A stretch of DNA of 64,000 bases from Phascolarctos cinereus (GCF_002099425.1 NW_018344216.1:1181501-1245500), one strand, 5' to 3'; positions 45,300 through 57,620 are shown, counted from the first letter of the stretch. Numbers and translations are program-made. Notes: generated by a model from the letters alone, not told the origin.

Positions 45300-45558
45300 G
45301 GGGGCGCCACAATGCATAAAATGCCAGGCCTGGAGTCAGTAAGACTCACCTTTCTGAGTTCAAATGTGGCCTTAGACACTTCTTAGCTGAGTGATCCTCG
45401 GCAAGTCACTTAACCTTGTTTGCCTGGTTTTCCTCATCTATAAAATTAGCTGGAGAAGGAAATGGCAAACCACTCCAGTATCTTTGCCAAGAAAACCCCA
45501 AATGAGGTCACAAAGAGTTGGACATGACTGAAAATGACCAAACGACAGCAAAAACAAA
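45300..45558 (+). repeat. Mar1-type SINE, full length
   Basis: Head 'ggggcgccacaatgcataaaatgccaggcctgg', tail 'gccaagaaaaccccaaatgaggtcacaaagagttggacatgactg'. Very well kept tail. Confidence 0.93.
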
Positions 45559-45561
45559 ATG

Positions 45562-46098
45562 TGCCAGGCACTGTACTAAGTGCTTTTCAAATATTATCTC
45601 ATTCAGTCCTCATAATAACCCTATAAAGTAGCTACTAGTATTATTATTAATTCTTTTTTATAGTTGAGCGAAATGAGGCAACCTGAGATTAAGTTACTTA
45701 GTCATCTCTAGGGTGGGGGGGGGAGGGGAGAAAAAAAAGAACAAGAAATTTACATGTTTGTTATATATACACTATTTTATTAATTTATATATTTTATTAT
45801 GTATTCATAGATATTTATATATAACTACTATATGTAATATATAACTTTATTATATATGTAAAAGGAATAGTGAGTTGTACATTATAGATTTGCAGTTTCG
45901 TGTGTAATCATCCTTTTTATTGTACTATGTTATGGAAATGCTTGTTTTATTACATAAATTAAAAATAAAATAAATTTCAAGAAAAGGTTAAGTTACTTGC
46001 CTAGGGTCATACAGCTAGTAAGTATCAGAGATCAAATTTGAACTCAAGTTTTCTTGATTCCAGGTCCAGCACTCACTATATTGACTGTTCCACCCGTT
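45562..46098 (-). repeat. CORE-SINE, split by an L1 tail
   Basis: 45562-45688 ('gtgccaggcactgtactaagtgcttttcaaatattatctcattc') continues at 45999 ('gcctagggtcatacagctagtaagtatcag', 'ttgattccaggtccagcactc'). Confidence 0.85.
45700..45987 (+). repeat. L1 3' tail nested in CORE-SINE
   Basis: Only the last ~290 bp of an L1: a G-run, 'aagaaatttacatgt', AT-rich middle, 'ttatagatttgcagtttcgtgtgtaatcatc', and an A-rich end. An 11-bp duplication TTAAGTTACTT at 45689-45699 and 45988-45998 surrounds it. Same subfamily as the tail at 47500-47680. Confidence 0.85.
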
Positions 46099-46179
46099 AA
46101 AATTATTTAGGTAATAGTTATAGAGACAGAAAAGCAGAACAGTGAAATGTATTGTAGTTGCCCAGTGTTTTAGTCTAAG

Positions 46180-47680
46180 AACATAAATTATTGGAGAAAA
46201 CATCTCTTTTTAACAAGAAATACAAGGAAAACTAGAAAGCAGTTTGGTAGAAGTTAGGCATAGACCAATATTTTATACTGTAAACTGAATAAGTTAAAAA
46301 TAGATAATCAACCTGAATATAAAAAAGTTGTATCATTAAAAAATTTGGAAGAAAACAAGAACTTTAACAACCATAGCTACTGGGAATATTCTTAAATATA
46401 CAAGAAATAGAGGAGCTCATAAAAGATTAGTAACAGTTATAACTATTTAAAATGAAAAAGCTTTTGCATGAATAAAACAAGCAAAAACTGAATTAGAAGA
46501 GAATTGGTAAAGGAAGAGCAATCTATTTATTAAATAAAAAGTCCAATATCCAAAATGCATATAGGAAATGAACATAAATATGTAAAACTGTCACCCAATA
46601 GAAAGATGTTCAGAAATTATAAACAAACATTTTTCAAAAGAATTGCAAATTATAAATAACTTTGTGAAACCGTGTTGCAAATCACTAAGAGAAATGCAAA
46701 TTAAAACAACTCTGAAAAGTGTCATCTCACATCATGTAAATTAACAAAGATAATGAAAGATGGAACAAGTTAATGTTAAACAACTTGAGAATACCAGCAC
46801 ATCATGCAGCCTGTCAGTGGATCTGTGAATTTGTCTGACTGTCCTGGATATCATTTTGGAATTATATAGCAGAAGTAATTAGACAAACTGTCTATACCCA
46901 TTTCCCCAGTTTATCCCACTCCTGGGCATATGCTCCAAAGATATCAAAGATCAAAATGAAAGTTTAATGTATGCCAAAATATTCACAGCTATACTCTGTA
47001 GTAGAAAAGAACCAGAAACAAAAGTGGGTCATCACTGACAAATGACTGAAAAAACCATGGTATGTAAATGCAGTGGGATATTATTGTCTAGTAAGAAATG
47101 ATGAAATGAGGGATTCAGAAAATCATAGAAAGATTTATATGAACTGAGAACAAAATAAACAAGCAAGAAAATAAAAGACACAATGACTCCAGCGATATGA
47201 ATGAAGATATCAATAAAATGAAGTTAAGAACTGAATAATCTGAAAATCAGTGAAGTCTGAAAAACCAGTGAAGTTCTAAGAACAGGTGATGAAACTTAGA
47301 CCCCTCCTTATGGCAGACAGGAAGGGTCCCATTAGGAAAGATATTTTTATATACCATCAGATGTCATCACAGTAAATATCAGGTGTTCTTTCTGAATAGG
47401 TTTTCTTTATTACACGTCATTTAATAAACATTTAAGTGCCTACTATGTGCTAACAAATTGTAAACAGAATACACACATACACACACATTTGTATCTAGTG
47501 TTAGCCATCTGTAGGACTAGGGGATGGGAGAGTGGATGAGGAAAGAAAAAAAGCAAAGAAATTTACATGTCAACTTTAGATTTGCAATTTCATGTAGTCA
47601 TCTTTTTTAAAATTGTACTATGTTGAAATGCATGTTTTATTCTGTAAATTAAAAATTAAATACATAAAAATAATTTAAAA
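46180..47680 (+). repeat. Old L1 LINE 3' part
   Basis: Forward L1: ORF2 end ('aagagaaatgcaaattaaaacaac', 'cccactcctgggcatatgctcc', 'gggatattattgtctagtaagaaatgatgaaatg'), then a gap holding a reversed L2 tail (about 47415-47455), then 'aaagaaatttacatgtcaac' to the A-rich end at 47680. I treat this as one insertion, but the last 180 bp could be a separate one. Confidence 0.75.
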
Positions 47681-47684
47681 AGAT

Positions 47685-48130
47685 GTCTGTTGGATATCCA
47701 GTTTGAGATGCCTGAAAGACAGCTGGAGATGCAAGATTGGAAGTCAGCAGAGAAGTTAGGGGAGATACTATACTAATCCCTGGCCATGCAAAGAAAGATG
47801 AAGTCCCTGTCCTCAAGGAAGAACTTACAGTCTAATTGGGAAGACAACACACAGAAGGAAGCTGGAAAAGAGAGGAGAGTAAAGGGAATGGGTGTCATGA
47901 TGGAGAAGTCCAGAGGAGCCAGGTAGGAAATGAAGAGATAGCTGACCTGGGCCCCCTCCATAAAGTGCAGGCTCTGGGTGAAGCTCTCCACCCCTCAGTC
48001 AGAGGGAGGAAGTAACCCCAGGGGCAGAGGGATAGGTTGAGTTCCAGAGCTATCTTACAGGATTCAGTGGTGTCTGGGGCATGATAGAAAAGTCCAAAAC
48101 AGCACAGCAGGGTGGGAAATGAAGTCAAAT
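47685..48130 (-). repeat. L2-related repeat with the module shared with 2820-3167
   Basis: 47690-47760 is reversed L2 ('ggatatccagtttgagatgcctgaaagacagctggagatg'). From 47785 comes another L2 tail ('gtccctgtcctcaaggaagaacttacagtctaattggg'), then 'catgatggagaagtccagaggag' (47896) and 'gcatgatagaaaagtccaaaacag' (48079), a module found also near 3114. Confidence 0.6.
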
Positions 48131-48859
48131 CTGCAAGTATTATACAGGGGGGACTTTTTAGTCTAGTCTACCTCTTATTTGGGTCTCCACTTGGTCATAG
48201 ATTCCTTGGTGAGCCTGCCATTCTCCCTCGGGTAGACTGATAGGTCTGCTGGAAAATACCTGGCACCTGAGTCTTGCTCACACCTCTTCTTTCCTTCCGA
48301 TGGGACTGAACGCTCTGATTCTCCTTTCTGGGGGCTAATGACCCACCTTCCTGTCATCATCCTTTCAAACTGAACTTGTTTCAGAAGACTTTTAATTCCT
48401 ATGTGTGTAATCTAATTTTTCTTCCCACTGTGACCTAATGGGTGGTGTGAAGTTTCAGTGACGGAAGGGGTTGAAATAATACAATAAGATATCAATAAAG
48501 TCTGTTTTGTTTCAAAGAAACATAGGATACAGTTTTCAAAAAAGGCATTAAAGGCATAGTAAACTTATCAGGAACCACTAGTCATTAGGAATCCTGATGG
48601 TACAAACAAAAAAATAGAAAAGAAATGATGAGAAAAAATAACGTATCAGTTTCTTATTCTATACAACTAATAGGATAGTTAAGATAGTGAGATGATTGAA
48701 GACCTTGGTATTAGAGGCATCATTAATTTACATCAAATGCCTTCTTGGTGTCCTTTATTGGTGTATTTCAGACAAGTTTCTTTTTAACCTTGATTAAAGT
48801 AATTGAGGAGTTAACAGTAATGTGAATAGCCTTGTTGGATTCATGTAGGATCTGCATAA
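48131..48859. other. Intronic DNA, nothing recognised
   Basis: No exon or named repeat. Confidence 0.4.
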
Positions 48860-48933
48860 ATCATTATTTGAATGGAATTAGGTCAGTTATTATGTGTATG
48901 AAACTTAGACATTTGGCACACAATTATCAAACA
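48860..48933 (+). repeat. Dispersed 74-bp duplication, copy 1
   Basis: Agrees with 49903-49976 at 71 of 74 positions in the same orientation. No family recognised, no flanking repeats or A-tail. Confidence 0.9.
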
Positions 48934-49584
48934 ATTTACATTTTATTTGAAAACATTCACAGAGTGATAAAAATGAAGTAGGTGTATTTGTGAACATAGA
49001 AAAATTTTAATGAAATGAAACTATTAGGACTACAAAGTACAACTTTATTTTTAAACTAGGACCCATGATTAAAATTAGAACTCTTTAGTCCAAGTTTGTA
49101 GTAAAAACTGATCTATAGAGTATAACAACCTGATTTGTTTTGTAACTAGCAGTTACAATATCTACCGGTAAAGCTGTGTGTCTTGTTCATGGATCCTGTC
49201 ACCTCACTGCAACCCAGACATAGCCAATGCATTCTATCCTCAGAGAATGCCAATAGAGAAAGGGTTTCTATTGATTGAAGGTAGAGACGTCAAATAAAAA
49301 CAACCGCTGTTGTAAGCGCTTTTTATAGGACAACATGGAGCTTGCCCACAACATTTATTACTCTTTTGTCTAGAAACCCAGGTATCAGCTAGGAACAGTT
49401 CAACAGAGAGGTTACAGTGATAGATGCAATGCTCACCCTGTTTTCAAATGTAAGTTTCTTGTTAGTAGAGATACTATTCTTTGTGTTTGTGTCTCCTGTG
49501 ACTAGAGTAGTGTCTGGCACATAGAAGGTGCTTCATAAAAATGATTTCTTGAATTAGAACTTATCTGACAAAGCAAAGGTATGT
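48934..49584. other. Intronic DNA, nothing recognised
   Basis: No exon or named repeat, apart from a possible forward L2 tail near 49490-49550 ('tagtgtctggcacatagaaggtgcttcataaa'). Confidence 0.4.
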
Positions 49585-49856
49585 CGGTAGTTAGGTAGCA
49601 GAAATGAGAGTGTACTAGACTTCGGAGTTATGAAAACCCGAGTTCAAATATGGCCTCCTACAACTACTGGCAGTGTGACTCTGGGTAAGTCACTTAGCTT
49701 CTGTTTGCCTCAGTTTCCTTATCTGTAAAATGAAGATAATAATAACACCTGCCTTTGAGGGTTGTTGTGAAGATTCAATGAGATAATAATTATAAAGCAC
49801 TTAACGCAGTGCTTGGCATGTAGCAATTGTTATATAAATGTTAGCTATTATATAGT
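49585..49856 (+). repeat. CORE-SINE (MIR/THER1-like), full length
   Basis: Head 'cggtagttaggtagcagaaatgagagtg', core 'tgcctcagtttccttatctgtaaaatgaagataataataacacctgcc', tail 'cgcagtgcttggcatgtagcaattgttatataaatgttagctatta'. Confidence 0.9.
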
Positions 49857-49902
49857 GCTTTACAAAAAAAACTTTGCAAATATTATTTCATTTTATTTTC
49901 AT

Positions 49903-49976
49903 ATCATTATTTGAATGGAGTTAGGTCAGTTATTATGTGTATGAAACATAGACATTTGGCACACAGTTATCAAACA
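49903..49976 (+). repeat. Dispersed 74-bp duplication, copy 2
   Basis: Starts 1,043 bp after copy 1. Differences from it are a/g, t/a and a/g at three sites. It lies between a CORE-SINE tail and an L2 fragment. Confidence 0.9.
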
Positions 49977-50322
49977 TATCCAACTCAAGGTCAGTAGAGG
50001 AGCGGTAGAAAAGGTTAAAGCTTGAAATGAAGGCTAGGTAGTAGATGGCCTTGAATATCAGGATCAGACATATATCCATGATCTGGTTGGCAGTGGGGAG
50101 CCATAGCAAGTTTTTCAATCGGATCATATCAGTAGATGACCGAAAAGTAAAGAGTAGACCCAAGGAGACTAGTTAAGTGACTGTTTGCAGTAATCTAAGT
50201 TGAGATGAGATGAGGGCCTGAATATTTTTAGTATTAATGAGAGGGGAGAAGTGCAGCCAGATTTGAAGGTAAAATTTTCAGGATTTGGCAACTGATTGAA
50301 TATGGGGGCGATAAAGAAAAGA
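49977..50322 (-). repeat. L2 LINE fragment
   Basis: 'gatggccttgaatatcaggatcagacatatatccatgatc', 'agtggggagccatagcaag', 'ggatttggcaactgattgaatatggggg' follow the reversed L2 order with gaps. Confidence 0.65.
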
Positions 50323-50324
50323 AA

Positions 50325-50500
50325 TTCAGCTTCTGCTTGAATTCCTCCAATGACAAACTTGATGAGTTCCTGTGGGAATTCATTCCATAGTCAGACTGTT
50401 TTATAAGGAAGGTCTTCTGTATATGAAGCTTTAAAAGGACCTCCCTGTAACTCCTGCCCATTTGACTCTAGTTCAGAGTAGGGCAGTAGAACTGGAAAGA
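50325..50500 (-). repeat. CR1/L3 LINE 3' end
   Basis: 'gcttctgcttgaattcctccaatgac', 'ggaattcattccatagtcagactgttttataaggaagg', 'ctgtaactcctgcccatttgactctagttc' match the reversed C-terminal coding part of L3. Confidence 0.7.
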
Positions 50501-51998
50501 AACTCAGAATTCCCTAGTCCTCGGGTCTGAGGGAAGTGTTTCTACCACGGAGATGTTTCCCTTGCATGGCATATGTTGAGACAGATCAGGAAGACTTCTG
50601 TATTTAGGCGCCTCAGTTAGAAACACTGTCAGTGGTTGAGGACCTCATCGCTCTTTGAGTCTACCTTTTAAAGTTCTGTTTTCTGCTTTCATGACCTTGT
50701 GAAAGTGCACTATGCTAGCAATTGTCTTGGGATATAGTAAACGGCTTTATCACCAAGAACTTATGTAGAGCTCTTTTAACCACTAAAAGGAGAGATTTAG
50801 CACCTGGCATTACTTGGAAATTTATGTTCCTTGAGTTAACAGAAAGACAAAACTATTAAATTTTCTACCCTATTTCTATCCTAGTATGGATAATAGGTCT
50901 AAGATCAGGAAATGATTTTCTGGTTGGAAGCAAAGAAAACTTTATTATATTACTTACTATTCATTTAAAATTTATGAAAATTCTAATTACCAGAGTGTAT
51001 CTTTGGAATTAATGGACTTCATTGCTTTTGTATGTTCAAGAATAAATTCAGGTTTTGATTTTAGCATTTTGGAAGAGTTTTAAATTTCATTTGATAATAC
51101 TGTTTAGGTAATTAAGGGAAAAAAAACTTCTACCTAATGAAAGGAATAACATAACGGAAATTAAAGGATATTATAGAAATTAAGTACCCATTTATACTTT
51201 TTATTAATTTAAAAATCAATATTTCCATTTATTTGCAAAAATATTATTTGAACAATGTATTCCTTTGAGTATTACAGTTAATTTCTTTCCATCTGTTTTT
51301 TAAAACCGAACGTTTTATGCATGATAAAGTGAACAGAAGTACCAACTAAGTTCACACATTATTCTCTAATTTACAATCTGGATCTCAGTAACTCAATGAA
51401 ACTATAGTTAGTTTTGTTTCATAATCTAGGCAATCTTTGATTCATAGAAGCGAGTATATTGTAGAAATTTGGCCAATTGATTTATTTTCATGAAATTATT
51501 TTTGTTTCATTGGTGTTTTAATATAAAATTGGAACTATTTATTATTGAGAAAAAAAAACTTCAAGAAGGTTTACTTTAAAACTTTAGTTAGGAAGAGATA
51601 TAAATAGTTAGTAGCCTTGTGGCATACTGATCATCACACCCCTTGAAGTTTCTTTATTGAACTCCCCACATGGGTCCCAAACAAGCCATAGGAATTTTCC
51701 CATTATCTCAGCTTAATATAAGCAAACTGTAGTATTCTTCCCCCTTTCTATTGGCATGTACTCAAGCCTGAAAATTTTTTAAGCTTAAGGCTTTAGGTTT
51801 GGTAAAGTGAATAAATGTGTTATTTTATAGCTCCTATCAGAATTTTATATATATATATACACTGCTTAAACATGCTTTTCTGGCTGTAACAGTGAGTTTC
51901 TTTAAAACTCAAATTCTCTTTCTCAAGAGTTAGGATGGGAAAAAGTATATGACTTCATTTATCTATAGGGCAACTTGAGGATTACTGTTGTATACCTT
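50501..51998. other. Intronic DNA, nothing recognised
   Basis: 1.5 kb, AT-rich, no named repeat and no exon. A short (TA)n is at about 51847-51860. Confidence 0.4.
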
Positions 51999-51999
51999 C

Positions 52000-52192
52000 T
52001 GATTGGCACACAGGCTCTGTTGTCTCTGATCCTCACTGGCGGTATGATGGTGAACAAGTCACTTAATCTGCATGAATTTCCATTTTCTTGTCTGTAAAGT
52101 GGAGATAATATCTGCAGCACCTCCTCAGTGAGGGAGGACCAAGTTAAATGATATATGTAAAGTGCCTTAAAGCTCTGTGCTGTACTATAGGA
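52000..52192 (+). repeat. MIR/CORE-SINE
   Basis: 'ggtgaacaagtcacttaatctgc', 'ttttcttgtctgtaaagtggagataatatctgc', 'atgtaaagtgccttaaagctctgtgctgt'. Confidence 0.65.
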
Positions 52193-52204
52193 AAGAAGGA
52201 AGAA

Positions 52205-52392
52205 GGAAGGAAGCAAGCATTTGTTAAGCACCTACTGTTTGCCAGGTGCTGTATGTTTATTATCACATTGGATCCTTACAACAACTGGAGGGTTTAGGCG
52301 CTATTATCATCTCCATATTGTAGATGAGGAAACTGAGACAGACAGATGTTTAGTGACTTGCCCATTATCACAAAGCTGGTAGGATCACAGCA
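52205..52392 (-). repeat. CORE-SINE with L2-type tail
   Basis: 'gcaagcatttgttaagcacctactgtttgccaggtgctg', 'agatgaggaaactgagacagacag', 'gtgacttgcccattatcacaaagctgg'. Confidence 0.8.
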
Positions 52393-54239
52393 GCTAATCC
52401 TGATACTTTTTACTTTTAAAAGCAGACATTTTTAGTTCTTAAAATGACACGATTATGCAATTTAGTAAAACTCATTAGGAAAAAGATCAGTCACGAATAT
52501 ATGAAGACTTCCTCTATGTTACTATAAAATTCTTGAAGGTTAACAGATAGGACTTTCTTTACTGGACTGGAAAATATCTGAGAAAAAATGAATTTTGACC
52601 TAAGTTTTTATGGAATGAAAGTGCACATGGAATGCTGAATTTTAAAGCAAAAACGGGGAGCAAATTCTACATGCTTAAAGTATATGCAGCTGTAGAATTC
52701 TGCATCAGGTTAAATGGTTGAGAAGAACTCAGTCAGATCCTCTGTTCTCCACCAAAATGTGGGGGGGGGTTATTGAATATCATTGAGACCCATAAATAAG
52801 AATGAAAGAGCAAGAGGGATGAGTTCTGGCTACTTTTGTGTGATTATTAAATCCATGATTGAATTAGAATGTGGGCACAGATTATAACTACTTACCCTGT
52901 TAGGTTAGATTTGTTTTATTTTTCATCTGATGTTCGTGGATATTGATTGAGGTATGGTAAAATGAGCATCTTTCATTCATTACCCAAGTTATCTGAAGCT
53001 TAGAAGAAGGCGCCTGTGTGTTCAGTAGAGCCCTGATAAATGATTTTCTAGAAAGGTATTGGCAAAGATTGTGCAGGATATGAAAGTGTGAATGTTCTCC
53101 ATTTAACCATTGAAGTAAGAGTCATATTGATGTGATAATAAAACCACTTGACTTCTAGTGATGATGAGTGGGCTTTTTCACGGGGTTCAGTCTTTCCCTG
53201 ATGGTAAGTAAGTCATTTGTTAATTTTCTTATTGGTCCCCCAAAGTGTATTTTACCAAAGTCTGCTGGAAAATAGCTCGTGTTATTGTGTCTACATTATA
53301 TTAAAATAACTTGCAGATTGCTTAGTTGGCATTGGATAGGGGTGCAGGAGTGGGGAGTGGGGAGCAATATTTCATTGTAAAAATAATTCAGAGCAGTTGT
53401 TTGGACTTGTAGACAACTGATTACTATATTTTTCACTGCGTAGCCTTTGGTTTTAATGTAGTACCAACCACATCATAGTTAAAAAACATCACAGAATTTT
53501 TTAAAATGACAGTCATTTGAAGAATATTTTTGAGATGCCTACAGGGTCCTTGGGAAATAATGTTCTTTTTTTTTACAAGCTGGTTAACTTTCAATTCAAT
53601 ATAATATAAGTAAAGATTGAAAGGTGATTCCAGATACAAGCACAATCAAACAGAATCATTAGCAGTAGCATTATTTTTGGAGTTTGTGGCATCATAGTCA
53701 CTTGAGGGTTAAATGTGGAAAACTAATCTTGCCTGATACAAGGACTATGCAAGGATCCTTGCCTGATGCAAGAAGATGGACAAAAGGTAGGCTTTGGAGT
53801 TTTTTTTAAGCCCCCATTATTAGGTCATGATGGGAAACTCTGGGAATATGAGTCAGGAGTGATCATAAAGAAGATTGCTAAGCCCTCAACTGTCATTTGC
53901 TAAATGAGAAAAAATAGCATTCTTATACATTCTGTGCTATTAATTTACTTATATGCCATTGCCAGAAAGTAAGATGCCTACAGTGGGCAAAGAGATTATT
54001 AATGAAGCCAGGGTCAATATCAGATTTACAGATTGATTACAATTTTGATAGCACTAATTACTTTAAAAAGATATTTGTGGTGTTGGATTCTAGATGATCT
54101 GGGATTGTTAAGTTCTGTGTGGAATTCAAGTATCACTGAATAGAATGGACTTCTATAAGAATGAATATTGATCTGTTATGATAACCAAAACAACAACTGA
54201 CATTGTATGGTGCTTTAAGGGTTACAGAGTTCTTAAAGA
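52393..54239. other. Intronic DNA, nothing recognised
   Basis: 1.8 kb without named repeats. A G-run at about 52760-52768 and a short tandem echo 'aggatccttgcctgatgcaag' at 53735-53771. No exon. Confidence 0.4.
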
Positions 54240-54415
54240 TCGTTTGGTATAGTGAAAAGAGTGTTTTATTTGGAGACAGAGGACCCAGGTTCTGCCACTT
54301 GATACCTCTTGCTTTTTTGGGGGGAAGAGGGTGTCTTAATTCCTGATCTGTAAAATGAGAAGGTAGATTACATGACTTCTGAGATTCCTTTGAGTTCCGA
54401 ATCTCTGATCTATAA
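54240..54415 (+). repeat. MIR-family SINE
   Basis: 'tttggtatagtgaaaagagtgttttatttggag', 'acccaggttctgccacttg', 'gatctgtaaaatgagaaggtagattacatgacttctgagattcc'. Confidence 0.75.
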
Positions 54416-55794
54416 CCTCTACTCTTATCTGAGTATCGAGAGATAGTGAGTCTAGTTTTCTATGAGCCCAACTTATTTCTTGATTGTCAGCTGGGCATTT
54501 GGATATGCTACTTTAGATATTCCGCTGTGCAAAAAAGTTGTGACATCCAAAAGTTCAGTAGGAAGTTTGTGGCTCTACTTATATTATACTAGAATATCTA
54601 GTAAGGTCACACAGTTTGTGACTGCCACAAGGAAATGGGGATGGTTTGGAGGAAGAGACACAATATTTATAATCTACACGAGTATAATAATGTCAGCTAC
54701 CAGAGCAGCTGAGGCTGAGGGATCTTGAGCTCAGGAATTCTGAGCTCTTAGTAGACTATGTTTTGTATAATTTCTTTCCTCCTCACTCCCCCTGACCCCA
54801 GCAAAATAAAAACAGCACTTCAAGTCAGCCAGTGCTCAATCTTCAGAATTTAGAACATAGAGTTAGATGAATCCAAGCTGCATGGATGTTCTCTCTAACC
54901 TTTCCATATCTGGCTGTTGATCATTCCTCATAATACTCATATGTCCATAAAAAGATGCTTTACAGTTTGAAATGTTAAATAAGAATTTTAGTTATTAAAA
55001 AAAAATGAAAGCAAGTACAGTTTGATATATTGTCCTTTTTTAAAAAAAAAAAGCAGTATTAACCTCATCTCATTTCTCTAATGAACACTGAATTAAGCTT
55101 CAGTCCCTCTCAATGTAACCAAGTGCCTGTACATGCTAGTTTTAATGTGTGTGAGTGTGGTGCCAGATGGAAGAGATGCATTGCCTATTTATAAGAAGCA
55201 ATTGGTGTTTACTAAATTTTTCAGATCCTCTGAATAATAGCTGAACGAATGAGGAATTGGGATTCATAAAGAAATGTCATGGACATAATCTAAAATAAAT
55301 AGTATATTGCAATGTATTTGTCAAATGATAACAGATTATGAAAGTAGTCAGTGTGGCATTTGCTTCATTTAGAATAACAAACAATGCAGAAGATTTGACT
55401 ACAAACAAATACATGAAAAGATATTCTGTTTATCCTAAATGGAGCCCCTTTCATCTTAGGATTTTTAAATGGGCTCTAGTGAACAGCAGTCATCAGTTGA
55501 TTTTCTTGAGGTCATTTGTGATGTTCAAAGTTGACTTTTCTTTCTTATTGTATGTACCACAAGAATTTTAGATTTGCAAGGAGGCTTTCATCATTGACTA
55601 TGCATGAGGTAGATCTGGGAACAATCCTTAATAGGTACCAAATTTAAAAATTTTTTTTTCTTAATCTCTACAGCAAGAGTGTGAGGTATTATGTGTAAAA
55701 GAAATTACCTGCCCCCACCAAATAATAAGACAGCCTCAAAGAAATCCCCCATTCCTTCCTCCCATTCTATAAAAATGCATTAACAATCCAGGGG
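54416..55794. other. Intronic DNA, nothing recognised
   Basis: No exon or named repeat; A- and T-runs near 55000-55050. Confidence 0.4.

Positions 55795-55835
<41 letters not shown>
55795..55835. repeat. (CA)n microsatellite
   Basis: About 20 uninterrupted CA units. Confidence 0.97.
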
Positions 55836-55838
<3 letters not shown>

Positions 55839-56254
55839 CCATTCTGAAAGCTGCCAATGACTGTGTACTCTGGCTCCGTGGAAGGTTGGCTGATTCAGGG
55901 AATATTGGCCAACTGCACAGTTCTAAAAGTGTATAAGGGAAAGGTATTGCACAGCTTGGTGATAATGAATATACTGGTATTCTGGTTCTCTTGTTCTCTC
56001 TCTGGCATGTTGCAATTCAAAGTGATGACTTCTCTTCCACCCCAGTTATCATTTATTTTTCCCTCCTTCCCTTCCAAACCCCAGTAAAAGAAAAGAATAA
56101 GAAAAACAAAGCCTTGCGACAGATAAGCAGAGTCAAGCAAAACAAATTAGGGTTCTGGCCATGTTCAAAAATGTGTCCCATTCTGCATAACAGTCTGTCT
56201 CAAGGTAATAACTTTTAAAAACCACTTGATCTTGTTTTATGGAATTTCATCAAA
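55836..56254. other. Intronic DNA, nothing recognised
   Basis: Three overlapping open frames of 75-81 codons on both strands, none with a recognisable domain or splice context. Confidence 0.4.
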
Positions 56255-56452
56255 GTGTATAGAGTAGCATAGAGTACTGAGTTAGGTGTCAAGAGACGGG
56301 TTTTTTCTAGTCCTAGCTCAGCTACAACCTATTGTATGTCTTTACTCTAGGTACTTCATGTCTCTGGGCCTCAGTTTCCTCATTTGATAAGTGAATGGAT
56401 TAAATTAAATGATCACTAATGTTCCTTCTAGTTTTAATATTAGGATTTTAAG
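56255..56452 (+). repeat. MIR-family SINE
   Basis: 'gtagcatagagtactgagttaggtgtcaagagacgg', 'gtctctgggcctcagtttcctcatttgataag', 'gatcactaatgttccttctag'. A further reversed MIR end follows to about 56520. Confidence 0.75.
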
Positions 56453-56754
56453 TTAGAAAGGATCTTAGACTTCATCTAATCCAACTCGCGTCTATCAGTG
56501 AAAGAAACCAGGGAGGCAGGTAATTATATATATTATGAGGAATAAAGCCAGGATTTTAATAAAGATCTTAGGATTATATGTTGTGTTCTTTCTTGTGATT
56601 TGTGAAAGAAGTCACAGGTTTTTTATGTATGAATTTCCAGAAATTAAGAAAATAACAGCTTTCTTTTTCAATCAGTGAGCTTTTTCTTCTTCTGTGTCTT
56701 ATGATGTTGAGTTGTTGGCTTAACCGTTTATGAAATCGTATCTTTAGAATTGAA

Positions 56755-56872
56755 AAGATCTTCAACACACAGTCTAACCCACCTTGTATCCAGTCATGCC
56801 TGATGACCTTGAAAGGGAGCTGACTGTTCCATAAGGCATTCCATTTTACTTATAGACAAGTCTTTCCCAGAA
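56755..56872 (-). repeat. CR1/L3 LINE 3' end
   Basis: 'cagtctaacccaccttgtatccagtcatgcctgatgacc', 'ctgttccataaggcattccattttac'. Confidence 0.55.
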
Positions 56873-57184
56873 GTGTTTGAAACTTGCTGAGGGCCAACAG
56901 GCACATTCTTACCATTCCATTTCTTTTGCATTTCCAGTCTTTTGTTAGGCATTTTTGTTTTTTATTTCCCAGAAAATCACTTATCTCCTTAGAGAAAACA
57001 GCAGCAACGTAAGAGTTGAGGAGTCCAGCTTTTTGTGTATAATATCTGCTAATGAGGTCCTCTCCCTTTACTGATGCTCCTCTTATTCTCAACATTGCTT
57101 TAAAAAGCCCTTTTAATTAATAATCATAAAAGATCCCCACATTGTAAGGTTTTTGGCATGAGGGTTAAGTTTCTCTCTCCTCTC

Positions 57185-57620
57185 TCCAACTATGGATGGA
57201 GTAGTTAGGTAGGTTTTTATTTTCTAATTAATTATGTTCACTGTTTTCCTACATTTGAATTATCCTTGAATTCCTTGTGTAAATTAAAATTGGTCGTAGC
57301 ACATTATTTTTTTGATAAATTTCTGTGATATTTCTGCTAAAATTTTATTTAAAATTTTTGAGCTGATATTCACTAATAATATCGATCTGTAATTAGTTCT
57401 TTTTCTTTGCTTTATCCTCCTCCATTTTAGATATTAAGACTATATTCATCCTATGAAAGGAGTTTCTCATTTTTGGGGAATAATTTATAAAATGTTGATA
57501 TTAATTGTTTTTTTAAAGTAAATCCATCTATACTAGATGGTTTTCCTCCACCCACTTTAGTAGTTCTTTTACAACTAATTCAACTTGGGAAGGTGGTCTA
57601 TTGTGGAAATATCGATGATG
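57185..57620 (-). repeat. Old L1 ORF2 fragment
   Basis: Reversed L1 reverse transcriptase region: 'ccttgaattccttgtgtaaattaaaattggtcg', 'gatattcactaataatatcgatctgtaattag', 'tattaagactatattcatcctatgaaaggagtttc', 'agtaaatccatctatactagatgg'. No 3' end attached. Confidence 0.75.
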
